Below are positions 1 to 7,502 of a DNA stretch of 8,923 nt, piece after piece. Under the pieces are notes generated by a model. The model saw only the letters and a program-made list of their open reading frames with translations, had not been told where the DNA came from and made no database searches. Source of the stretch: Planctomycetota bacterium. Its GTDB lineage: Bacteria > Planctomycetota > GCA-002687715 > DRQF01. Both the position numbers and the translations under genes were made by a program. Within the stretch, counting starts at the first letter, position 1. Each line of letters begins with the position of its first letter. Location of the stretch: contig WFTN01000168.1 in the NCBI GenBank assembly GCA_015485455.1, positions 1 to 8,923 on the forward strand. Reading direction: 5' to 3'.

Positions 1-919
1 TGTTGGAACCTTGGATGCGACAAAAGCTACGGGCGTTTGGCAGGATGATCTTTGAGATGATCTCTTCTTTGATGGCGTCGTCGTTGCTGACATCGTTGTA
101 AGTCACAAAAACTTCTGATGCCCGTTCGGGTTTCACGCGAAATTCAATGATCCCATCCAAACTCACCCAGAAGCCATCTTTTGAAGGGAATCCCATGTCT
201 TTGTTTTTTGCCAAGTTGAATCTTTGGCTGCGGCAGTCGACCAAATCGATGCGCTTGACATAGGGGTTAATGTAGTAACGACCGGCGTCGAGTGTTTCTT
301 TTTGAACGCCGCGGAAACCTGGTTTCACCATGAGGACGTTCGGGTCTTCAGGGATCGGTGCTGCCAAGAGGGTGACAACACCTTTGAAACCAGCAGGGAC
401 TGAAACGGGATCATGGAATTCGACAGTTTCAGCGTAGGAGTTGATGGGGTAGCGGCCCGGTCGCAGAACATCGGGTACGATGCCTTTTTGGTTTTCCTGC
501 CAAGCGATGATTTCACCATAACCCAAATCGTCACCGGTCTTTCGAACCTTGACTCCAAGCTTGTTGGCAGCGACTTCGATCATGGGAACGATTTCCCAAT
601 CCCACACAAATGGGTTGTAGAAATGGCGGCCTTCGCTCAGTTTGATCTTTTGCACCCCTTTGTATTCTTCTGAAGGTGCGATCTCCATGTCGTTCGTCAG
701 GTCTTTGCCGGTTTTCTTAATCAAGATGGCGATGTGTCGACTGGGGACATCAATGCGGCAATTGGAGTAGAAGAACCATGCTGATGCCATGAGGATGAAA
801 ACCGATGCGACGGTTAGCGGACCTTTGAGTTGTTTGATCGTGATGGGTGGCCTTTGGCTCGGCCTCTGAGCGCGCCGACGCGGTGGCGTATTGGGTGGCT
901 GAGGAGGTTGATAATCCAT
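1..919 (-). CDS. SPFH/Band 7 domain membrane protein (3' end outside window)
   Basis: Reading from ATG at 919 down to the window edge gives 306 open codons with no stop, so the C terminus is missing. The start is supported by an AGAAGGA ribosome site about 9 bases upstream. Seen: a Pro/Arg-rich N-terminal tail (about residues 4-25, e.g. QPPQPPNTPPRRR), one hydrophobic segment (about 35-51, ending SAWFFY), then a long extracytoplasmic beta-rich region. That region holds three similar units with the pattern KG(V/I)...L..GR(Y/H)..N (about 88, 145 and 203), then a DGFWVSLDGIIEFRVKPE stretch (248-265) and a helical beginning (DDAIKEEIISKIILP) typical of SPFH proteins such as prohibitin, HflK and stomatin. 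These proteins oligomerise at membranes and often act as scaffolds for proteases or lipid domains. The specific role here is unknown. The gene follows a terminator and a long gap, so it probably has its own promoter. SPFH membership is fairly secure. Confidence 0.8.
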   Translation of the reverse strand, partial: MDYQPPQPPNTPPRRRAQRPSQRPPITIKQLKGPLTVASVFILMASAWFFYSNCRIDVPSRHIAILIKKTGKDLTNDMEIAPSEEYKGVQKIKLSEGRHFYNPFVWDWEIVPMIEVAANKLGVKVRKTGDDLGYGEIIAWQENQKGIVPDVLRPGRYPINSYAETVEFHDPVSVPAGFKGVVTLLAAPIPEDPNVLMVKPGFRGVQKETLDAGRYYINPYVKRIDLVDCRSQRFNLAKNKDMGFPSKDGFWVSLDGIIEFRVKPERASEVFVTYNDVSNDDAIKEEIISKIILPNARSFCRIQGSN

Positions 920-1081
920 GAGTTTTTCCTTCTAACTCGAGGAATGAATTGTTGGGGAATCCCTATCTTCTTCGATCCTAGGAATTCTGTCGATATCACT
1001 TCGAAGGCAATTGCCATCTATTGTGCAAAGATAGGGGGATTTTTTCTGGGAGTTGACCGCCAAATCGGGAAATCTCTCAAT

Positions 1082-1110
1082 AGTGACAAGAAAATGATTT
1101 TCTTGTCACT
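1082..1110. promoter_or_regulatory. Perfect 29-nt palindrome (possible operator or hairpin)
   Basis: The 14-base arm AGTGACAAGAAAAT is followed by one central G and its exact reverse complement ATTTTCTTGTCACT. The site lies about 160 bases upstream of the SPFH start codon and beyond the terminator of the preceding gene. No T-run follows on either strand and the arms are AT-rich, which fits a dimeric regulator's operator better than an intrinsic terminator. As RNA it would also fold into a tight hairpin. The function is inferred from symmetry and position only. Confidence 0.5.
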
Positions 1111-1180
1111 GAGACCCCAAGGGGAGTTTTAGGGGTACGATTTCTTGATTGAGGGGCGAGATAGACTCTTCATGGGAGCC

Positions 1181-1222
1181 AAAAAAAGAATCTCAGGCCG
1201 GGTTTGAGACCGTCTGAGATTC
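1181..1222 (-). terminator. Rho-independent terminator of the 112-residue protein gene
   Basis: On the minus strand the 9-bp stem GAATCTCAG ... CTGAGATTC (plus-strand 1222-1188) has an inner CGG/CCG pairing and is followed directly by seven Ts (plus-strand A-run 1181-1187). It begins about 26 bases after the stop codon of the small exported protein gene, as expected for an intrinsic terminator. It uncouples that gene from the SPFH gene downstream. Confidence 0.88.
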
Positions 1223-1248
1223 AGATGTTTCGAATCAAATGTTCGAAC

Positions 1249-1587
1249 TTATTTGGCTTTTGTCTGGCGCACGATTTGGAATGACATCTCGTTCAAATTG
1301 AAGACGAAACGATTCACACCCGCGACTTTTCTCTTGCTAGATTGGTGGCAAAGAACATGCCATCCATCGATCTCTCTTATTTGGTATTGGGAATCTGTTG
1401 GGTATCCCGCAAGCCTCATGTCATCAATAATGACAATGCGCGAGCCTACGCTCACACCAAATTTCTCCAGGGGGCTCGTTGTCTTAGTCTCGGTTTGAAG
1501 ACTTGTCTTAGAATTTACTGCGGCGCCTAAGAGACAAACAAGCAATAGCATTCCGAGACCACTCACGATTTTCGATGATTTAGACAT
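1249..1587 (-). CDS. Small exported protein of unknown function
   Basis: This 112-residue protein starts at ATG 1587, preceded by a GGAG ribosome site 7 bases upstream. Seen: a short basic N terminus (MSKSSK) and a hydrophobic core GLGMLLLVCLLGAAV (10-24), giving a signal peptide with likely cleavage near residues 23-27. The cysteine at 18 sits inside the hydrophobic core and does not form a proper lipobox. A Thr/Ser-rich linker (about 27-39) leads to a compact, probably beta-rich domain (42-107), with GVSVGSRIVIIDD, YQIREIDGWHVLC and RFVFNLNEMSFQIV as likely strands. The family was not recognised. The gene lies 160 bases after the 510-residue exported protein gene on the same strand and ends at a clear terminator, so it could be the last gene of a transcript or be transcribed alone. 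It is probably periplasmic. Confidence 0.7.
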   Translation of the reverse strand: MSKSSKIVSGLGMLLLVCLLGAAVNSKTSLQTETKTTSPLEKFGVSVGSRIVIIDDMRLAGYPTDSQYQIREIDGWHVLCHQSSKRKVAGVNRFVFNLNEMSFQIVRQTKAK

Positions 1588-1747
1588 AGGACAACTCCAG
1601 ATCTTCAGGCAATGGATGGGTTTTGACGTGAAAGAGACAATCGAAGCCGTTGTTCACAGCGCTGGCATTCTATCAGGATTCGGTCATCATGGAAAGCATC
1701 GGCGGCTCAGCCAGGCCAAGGAGTTTTCCTCGAGAGAGGGGCGTAAG

Positions 1748-3280
1748 CTAGTTGAGCCAAGTGCGGAAAGTCTTGTCCATTTTTTCGAATTCAACTCCAA
1801 AGTGCTTCTTGAACCGTTTGTCGAGAGTCATGCTCGTATCATCATCGGCCAAGAACTTGAGGAAAATCTCATGTTGCTCTTGCAACAAGAAATCGAGAAA
1901 GACGACTCCGAATAGTCCCATTTCTTGATCCATTTGACTCCCCGTCATAAAGAAGAGAGAGCGCAGGCTCATGGTACGAGTTTGTAAGGTTTTCTTGAGG
2001 CCCTCTTTGATCTGTTCGAGGTTGAGACCGCGACTCCCATGGAATTCATTTTCGTTGCTGCGGCCATAGTCCCTGTCTTCCACAGAAACGAGAACAATGG
2101 TCGTTCCGAAGGCGGCGATCTCTCCATGAACTCCCATGGCGTTGCTGATGAAGTAGGGTAATCGGCTCCGTGTGTTCTTCCACAATTTGTAGGCTTTCCT
2201 TGATGTGGCGGCATTGACCATACCATGGGACAAGCCTTGATCAGCAAAGTCCCCTGGTGGTTGCATGGCGCCAGGGGGCAACCCGCCTGGGATGTTGGCT
2301 TCCAATGAATGGACACCTCCAAGAAAGTTACTGTGAGAAAGGCCCGAGAAAGTGCGGCGCATTTCTCGGGGAATGACTAAGCCATAGAAAACGCCACATC
2401 GTTCAATGATCTGATGCATCTGCGATCGGAGGTTTACCACGATCTCTACTTGGAGAGGCGACTTGGCGCTGGCTGAATCTTTCATTGTCTTGGCGAACCA
2501 AAGGCGGGCTTTGTAGAGGGCAGTGGCCAGTGCCTCTGCTCTTTCTTTGCCTTCGCAGTGGAGAACAACGACGGTACCCACTTGGGATCCCTCCAGTTGG
2601 ATTCCCCCTTTGTCTTCGATCTGAGTGGCGTGCTGGGCGTAACCAGCAAGATCAGGGGCGATCCATTCTTGGCGGAACTTCATGTAGCCCCGTTCTTTCA
2701 TGACGATGTCACGGTTGCGCCATTGACCTTCGACGATCATCCAGTTCTTAATGTTTGACTTGAGATCTTCGAGTTTTTCAGGATCGATCCAGCCTTTTTC
2801 GTGGCGTACAAACCCCAATGCGGCGAAGTGAGCATCCAAGGATTTCTGAGCTTTTTTCTTGTTGAGATACCAAGTGTCTCCAACTTTGAAATGCCCCAAG
2901 AGCTTGCGGGCCTCGGGGTGGTTTTCGTCCACAGAAAGGACCCGCCGAAGAAGGCGTTTTCCGTCTTTGCGGGTCTTCTTATTTTGAAAGGCCTCCCGTG
3001 CTACAAGAAAAATGGCGTCGCTATCGTCTTTATTCAACTCGGCCAGTTTCTTACGCCAAACCTTGGCGAGTTTCTTGCCTTTCTTAAGCTTTTTGTACTC
3101 CTCGATTTGAATCTCATAGCGCTCACCCAGTTCGTCAATAATCTCGATGGAGAATTCATTTTGGACGATGATTTCACCTTTGATCCTCTTGCCGTTTTGC
3201 AAGCGGACCCAATCTTGAGCTTGGATGGAGTTGGATAGAAGGAGGATAAGTAGAATGGCGCAAGAACGATTGAGAAGCAT
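1748..3280 (-). CDS. Exported protein with a degenerate peptidase MA/DUF1570-like (gluzincin) domain
   Basis: 510 residues starting at ATG 3280, with AGAGGA upstream. Seen: a signal peptide (1-21, cleavage likely after SIQA), a small beta region (22-62, DWVRLQNGKRIKGEIIV), a Lys-rich helix (63-84), a TPR-like stretch (85-130), then Planctomycete-type repeats with TWY/GW motifs (DTWYLNKKKA 135-144; GFVRHEKGWIDPE 156-168). The C-terminal half (about 235-510) follows the layout of peptidase-MA/DUF1570 proteins, including the ending KHFGVEFEKMDKTFRTWL. Where such enzymes have HExxH, this protein has HGMVN (352-356). Where they have the EGLA zinc-ligand motif, it has NAMG (380-383) after LPYFIS. 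I infer a non-catalytic, possibly binding or structural, extracytoplasmic protein. The alignment is by eye, so the family is moderately sure and the inactivity follows only if it is right. The leader hairpin may limit translation. Confidence 0.72.
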   Translation of the reverse strand: MLLNRSCAILLILLLSNSIQAQDWVRLQNGKRIKGEIIVQNEFSIEIIDELGERYEIQIEEYKKLKKGKKLAKVWRKKLAELNKDDSDAIFLVAREAFQNKKTRKDGKRLLRRVLSVDENHPEARKLLGHFKVGDTWYLNKKKAQKSLDAHFAALGFVRHEKGWIDPEKLEDLKSNIKNWMIVEGQWRNRDIVMKERGYMKFRQEWIAPDLAGYAQHATQIEDKGGIQLEGSQVGTVVVLHCEGKERAEALATALYKARLWFAKTMKDSASAKSPLQVEIVVNLRSQMHQIIERCGVFYGLVIPREMRRTFSGLSHSNFLGGVHSLEANIPGGLPPGAMQPPGDFADQGLSHGMVNAATSRKAYKLWKNTRSRLPYFISNAMGVHGEIAAFGTTIVLVSVEDRDYGRSNENEFHGSRGLNLEQIKEGLKKTLQTRTMSLRSLFFMTGSQMDQEMGLFGVVFLDFLLQEQHEIFLKFLADDDTSMTLDKRFKKHFGVEFEKMDKTFRTWLN

Positions 3281-3283
3281 GAT

Positions 3284-3325
3284 AATCCTCTACATGATAG
3301 CTGAATAGGCAAATCATAGAGGATT
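3284..3325 (-). promoter_or_regulatory. 5'-leader hairpin sequestering the ribosome binding site
   Basis: In the minus-strand transcript, AATCCTCT (plus-strand 3325-3318) pairs exactly with AGAGGATT (3291-3284), and ATGAT (3317-3313) pairs with ATCAT (3298-3294). A 2-base bulge (3292-3293) separates the two helices and the loop has 14 bases. The right arm contains the AGAGGA ribosome site of the 510-residue protein gene, ending 3 bases before its ATG. The pairing would block ribosome binding when folded. It could act as a temperature- or factor-dependent translational switch. The pairing is seen; the regulation is inferred. Confidence 0.55.
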
Positions 3326-3403
3326 TGTGGGCGTTGAGAAGGCACTACCCGCCCAATTCATGAGATTGTCGACGGGGAGCCTCAAGGCCACTCAGCATGG
3401 GGG

Positions 3404-4975
3404 TTAACGAAGGGCTTCCAGATAAAAGAGCATGGACTTCGACCAACCGAAGCCTTGGGGGGGGAAGCGATAACCAATGGTTGGCAGGGGTGGAGGACTC
3501 CCCGTGGGGATGTCCGAGAACTGGGATCCGGCCCAGTCCATGACGAAGTTGGTCACTTCATTTCGTAGAGGCTTGTACTGAGGATTGTGGGCCGACATAT
3601 AGCGGAGCATAGGGACCGCGAAGGAGGTTAAGTGCATGGAGGGCGCGGGGACAATCGTGGTCCCCATGCGATAGCGCAATGCACGCTTGCCATTCCTCAG
3701 CTCAGAACCATCTTGCATAATAGCAGCACCCACGTTGTCCAGCTCGGTGCGGGTGAACCCTGTGGCCGCTTCCAAGGATGGAATTCGTTCATACCAGCGA
3801 TAGATAGCGGTGACGAGCTGGGCTTGCATCCAGGGTGACTCCTCTGCCGCACCGCCATTTCCCAAGTTGGGCCACCAGCCCTGAGGACCGATGAGATTCT
3901 CGATATGAGTGATCATGGTCTGGGCTTTTCCCAGGAGGACTGGATCGCCGGAGATCAAGTAATAGATCAGGAGCTCTTCTAAGTATCGAGCAGCCAAGCG
4001 GGCCCCCCAATAGCCTTGCCAAACCAAGATTGGGTTGACATTCATATGCATTTGCTTCGTGGTTGCGATGGCTTTGTTGAGGATGTAATTGTCTGATAGT
4101 AAGGCCCAGACGACCAAACCAGGCGACCACTGTTTGGCCCAATCCCCGGGTTGTTGGTCGCCCAAGAAAACATCACCCTTTTCGTACTTGGCCATGCCCT
4201 TACGAAGCCCTGTCCACTCACGACCTAAAGTCGCGTGAGCTATGGCTTGTCTGAGTCCAAATTCCCAATTCTCATTGGTGGGATTCTCGATGAAGTTGAG
4301 GGCCAAATAGAGGAGGCGGTTGTAATGCCAGTTGTCTAAACCGCCGCTGCCACGGGGGCAGAGCGAATTGAACCAACCTTTCCGCGGGGCTCCGCCAGCG
4401 GTTTGAACCCAATTGCGAAGAGTCCAGCCCATATCCCAGTCTTCACCTTGAGGTGCATTCGCCGGAGAACCGGAATCAGCAAGAATCTTGATGAAGTGTT
4501 TGAGGCGGGGATTCGACTGAATTTGCCCCAAGGCGCTCGTTTGGTGGATGATATTCTTTACAGCGGCAATCTTTGCTGCTGAGGGCTTGTTGAGTGCCGC
4601 AGAATTCTTGTAGATCACGAGCATCTCGCCCCCCAGGAGGACATGAGACGTGAATGGGTAGAGTGATGAGGTCCGGTAGTGGGTTGGGTCATCCGGAATC
4701 AGAATGAGATTCGTGGCCCCCATGATAGAACCATGGTAGGGCACAGCGTTCGTTGTTGTTTCGATTTTACGAAAGTTGAACGTGCCACCAGGATCATCGT
4801 GATAGCTATCACTGGGATTGAAGAGAACTAGGCCTTCACCGTTTGGAAGGTCAAAGGAGGCCAGTTTGACCTGTCCACCGTCGCTGAAACGCGGAATTGG
4901 ATTATCAATAGTCCCACCGCTGCCGGAGCTGATCGATATGATCAACCCCGTCATCAAAGTGACGAATACGCTCAT
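3404..4975 (-). CDS. Exported protein, possible alpha/alpha-toroid carbohydrate-active enzyme
   Basis: I chose ATG 4975 because GGGGA lies 7 bases upstream and the hydrophobic stretch MSVFVTLMTGLIISISS then forms the N terminus, giving 523 residues. The frame is open upstream to a GTG at 5083 with a weak ribosome site; that start would add 36 residues, including the basic residues the short version lacks before its hydrophobic core. Seen: an N-terminal beta-rich part (22-125), then a long helical part rich in Trp and Tyr. Stretches such as EDWDMGWTLRNWV (178-190), PGDWAKQWSPGLVVWALLSD (276-295), YWGARLAARYLEELLIYYLI (322-341) and ESPWMQAQLVTAIYRWYE (379-396) repeat at intervals, as in six-hairpin (alpha/alpha) toroid glycosidases and polysaccharide lyases. 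No catalytic residues could be assigned. The gene ends 123 bases before the next start. The fold is a guess; the gene itself is secure. Confidence 0.65.
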   Translation of the reverse strand: MSVFVTLMTGLIISISSGSGGTIDNPIPRFSDGGQVKLASFDLPNGEGLVLFNPSDSYHDDPGGTFNFRKIETTTNAVPYHGSIMGATNLILIPDDPTHYRTSSLYPFTSHVLLGGEMLVIYKNSAALNKPSAAKIAAVKNIIHQTSALGQIQSNPRLKHFIKILADSGSPANAPQGEDWDMGWTLRNWVQTAGGAPRKGWFNSLCPRGSGGLDNWHYNRLLYLALNFIENPTNENWEFGLRQAIAHATLGREWTGLRKGMAKYEKGDVFLGDQQPGDWAKQWSPGLVVWALLSDNYILNKAIATTKQMHMNVNPILVWQGYWGARLAARYLEELLIYYLISGDPVLLGKAQTMITHIENLIGPQGWWPNLGNGGAAEESPWMQAQLVTAIYRWYERIPSLEAATGFTRTELDNVGAAIMQDGSELRNGKRALRYRMGTTIVPAPSMHLTSFAVPMLRYMSAHNPQYKPLRNEVTNFVMDWAGSQFSDIPTGSPPPLPTIGYRFPPQGFGWSKSMLFYLEALR

Positions 4976-5289
4976 GTGTGATTCCCCAACCACAGAGACC
5001 AAAATCCGTTCTTTGTTCCACTGCGGAACTCGGCGGGAGATTGACCGTTTACCTTCAACTTCTGATTGGCAACCTCCCGGCACTGAACGCAGCCGCCGTC
5101 TTATAGATTGTCTTTCAAGGAATTACAGGGAAAGTCAAAAAAGATGGGAATTGCTTCTCAATCTACCCGGGAAAATTGCCTTTCCTGGTAGGCGTTTGCC
5201 CTATTGGAGGGTGGAGCAAAAGAAATGGTTGGACTCCCCCCTAAGGCAACAGGGGGTTTTCACAACCGGTTCCGGCTCATGGACCTTAT
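4976..5289. other. Non-coding gap upstream of the 523-residue protein gene
   Basis: This 314-base region between two minus-strand genes holds a weak GC hairpin (5236-5256), an AACCGGTT palindrome near 5263-5270 and the leader of the 523-residue protein gene. On the minus strand TTGACT and TATAAG occur upstream of that gene, but about 27 bases apart, too far for a normal sigma-70 promoter. The plus-strand frame that crosses the gap also runs into the coding region of the 523-residue protein and looks like a shadow. If translation of that gene begins at GTG 5083, part of this gap is coding. Confidence 0.45.
5236..5256 (-). terminator. Weak candidate terminator hairpin after the tryptophanase gene
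   Basis: On the minus strand a 5-bp stem CCCCC/GGGGG with a loop of about 10 bases begins some 34 bases after the tryptophanase stop. It is not followed directly by a T-run on that strand; TTTCTTTT appears only further on. Four Ts follow the stem on the plus strand, but no plus-strand gene ends here. The hairpin could end or stabilise the tryptophanase message, with low confidence. Confidence 0.3.
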
Positions 5290-6663
<1,374 letters not shown>

Positions 6664-6727
6664 GACAGTCTTTCATTGATGTGCAAGTTTCTTCCTGATC
6701 AAAATCCGGACTTCCCGTGTTGGCTTC

Positions 6728-6773
6728 AAGGCCTGTTTGCGATTCGTTCTTCAATTCGATTTGAATAGGCCTT
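6728..6773. promoter_or_regulatory. Nested inverted repeats in the divergent tnaA / PP-loop gene intergenic region
   Basis: The 151 bases between the two divergent starts hold TTCAATTCGATTTGAA (6750-6765), a palindrome with one mismatched pair. It is flanked by AAGGCCT (6728-6734) and its reverse complement AGGCCTT (6767-6773). Such symmetry midway between divergent genes could be an operator serving one or both. The core AGGCCT is itself palindromic, so part of the match is trivial. No clear promoter pair was recognised. Regulatory function is inferred. Confidence 0.35.
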
Positions 6774-6814
6774 TTCTTTCCTTATCCTGTTGCCTCAACA
6801 AGGGAGCTATTTTC

Positions 6815-7492
6815 ATGAATGAAGCGAAGAAGAACGTCCTCCTATCTTGGAGTTCGGGCAAAGACAGTGCATGGACCTTGCTCAAGCTTGGGCAGCGCTC
6901 CGATGTTGAGGTTGTTGGTCTGCTCACAACCGTGAATCAAGAATTTGATCGGGTCGCTATGCACGCAGTCCGAAGAAAACTCTTGGAGGCCCAGGCTGAA
7001 GTTGCGGGGCTCCGTCTTTGGGTTGTTGATCTTCCTTGGCCCTGTAGCAACCACGCCTATGAGACGATCATGGCCGACGTTCTTGTCAAAGCCCGGGCCA
7101 AGGGGGTGACGGACGTGGCTTTTGGCGATCTCTTCTTAGATGATATTCGCAAATATCGCGAGGATCGTCTGGAAAACACGGCCTTGCGCCCCTTGTTTCC
7201 TCTATGGCAAGAACCCACAGACGTTCTCAGTCGAGAGATGATTGATCGAGGTGTGGTTGCCCATGTGACCTGTTTGGATCCAAGAGTGATGCCAAGGGAA
7301 TTCGCTGGACGTAGGTTTGATCACAGTTTTTTGCAAGATCTTCCCGAAGGGGTAGATCCTTGCGGTGAGAATGGTGAGTTTCACACATTCGTAAGCGCAG
7401 GTCCGATGTTTTCCCGGCCCATCGACGTGGTCGTGGGTAAGACGGAGGAGCGCGATGGTTTCGTCTTTACCGATTTGAATTTTTCTGGGTGA
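6815..7492 (+). CDS. Dph6-type PP-loop ATP-binding protein (diphthine--ammonia ligase-like)
   Basis: 225 residues from ATG 6815, chosen because GGAG lies 8 bases upstream; an earlier in-frame TTG at 6737 lacks such a site. Seen: beta strand NVLLSW then the PP-loop SSGKDS (13-18), which binds the ATP pyrophosphate in the adenine nucleotide alpha-hydrolase fold; FGDLFLDDIRKYRED (103-117); PLFPLWQEPT (126-135); and DPCGENGEFHTFV (181-193). These motifs mark the Dph6 (MJ0570/ATP_bind_4) family. In eukaryotes and archaea Dph6 amidates diphthine on elongation factor 2. Bacteria lack diphthamide, so the substrate here is unknown; an ATP-driven amidation or adenylation in the cytoplasm is the likely chemistry. 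The length matches stand-alone bacterial and archaeal members. It is divergent from the tryptophanase gene, and its stop lies 10 bases from the end of the convergent gene on the other strand. Confidence 0.87.
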   Translation: MNEAKKNVLLSWSSGKDSAWTLLKLGQRSDVEVVGLLTTVNQEFDRVAMHAVRRKLLEAQAEVAGLRLWVVDLPWPCSNHAYETIMADVLVKARAKGVTDVAFGDLFLDDIRKYREDRLENTALRPLFPLWQEPTDVLSREMIDRGVVAHVTCLDPRVMPREFAGRRFDHSFLQDLPEGVDPCGENGEFHTFVSAGPMFSRPIDVVVGKTEERDGFVFTDLNFSG

Positions 7493-7502
7493 GGGCTCGT
7501 GG

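Larger units (their letters stand above)
920..1248. other. Non-coding gap between small exported protein gene and SPFH gene
   Basis: This 329-base stretch separates two minus-strand genes. It contains a strong intrinsic terminator (1181-1222), a perfect 29-nt palindrome (1082-1110), a 10-bp palindrome GGCAATTGCC (1006-1015) and the ribosome site of the SPFH gene. The reading frames that cross it are short, Arg-rich and lack good ribosome sites, so no gene is called. A promoter for the SPFH gene should lie here, but no convincing -35/-10 pair was recognised. Confidence 0.6.

Noticed and set aside
814..1017. Minus-strand 67-codon frame overlapping the start of the SPFH gene
   Set aside because: It overlaps the SPFH start in another frame and its Arg-rich tail mirrors the Pro/Arg-coding stretch. 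No family signal was seen.
1114..1130. CCCCAAGGGG followed by AGTTTT as a plus-strand terminator
   Set aside because: The stem is only 3-4 bp, the loop is too small for full pairing, and no plus-strand gene ends nearby.
1616..1915. Plus-strand 99-codon frame opposite the 3' end of the 510-residue protein gene
   Set aside because: It overlaps a well-supported gene on the other strand, has no good ribosome site and its composition looks like a reverse-frame shadow.
2801..3238. Plus-strand 145-codon frame inside the 510-residue protein gene
   Set aside because: It is wholly antisense to a gene with a signal peptide, recognisable motifs and a ribosome site. The hydrophobic runs come from the reverse complement of Lys-rich codons.
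3330..3400. GGGCG ... CGCCC inverted repeat between the 523- and 510-residue protein genes as a terminator
   Set aside because: The stem is only 5 bp with a 16-base loop and there is no T-run, so termination is not supported.
4990..5025. ECF-sigma-like promoter GGAAC ... GTCT just upstream of the 523-residue protein gene
   Set aside because: The match is short and the spacing only approximate. It would leave a very short leader, and such short motifs occur by chance.
6738..6803. Possible TnaC-like leader peptide upstream of tnaA (MKIAPLLRQQDKERKGLFKSN)
   Set aside because: It contains no tryptophan and lacks the TnaC W...D-P pattern. It is antisense to the leader of the PP-loop gene, so it is most likely random.
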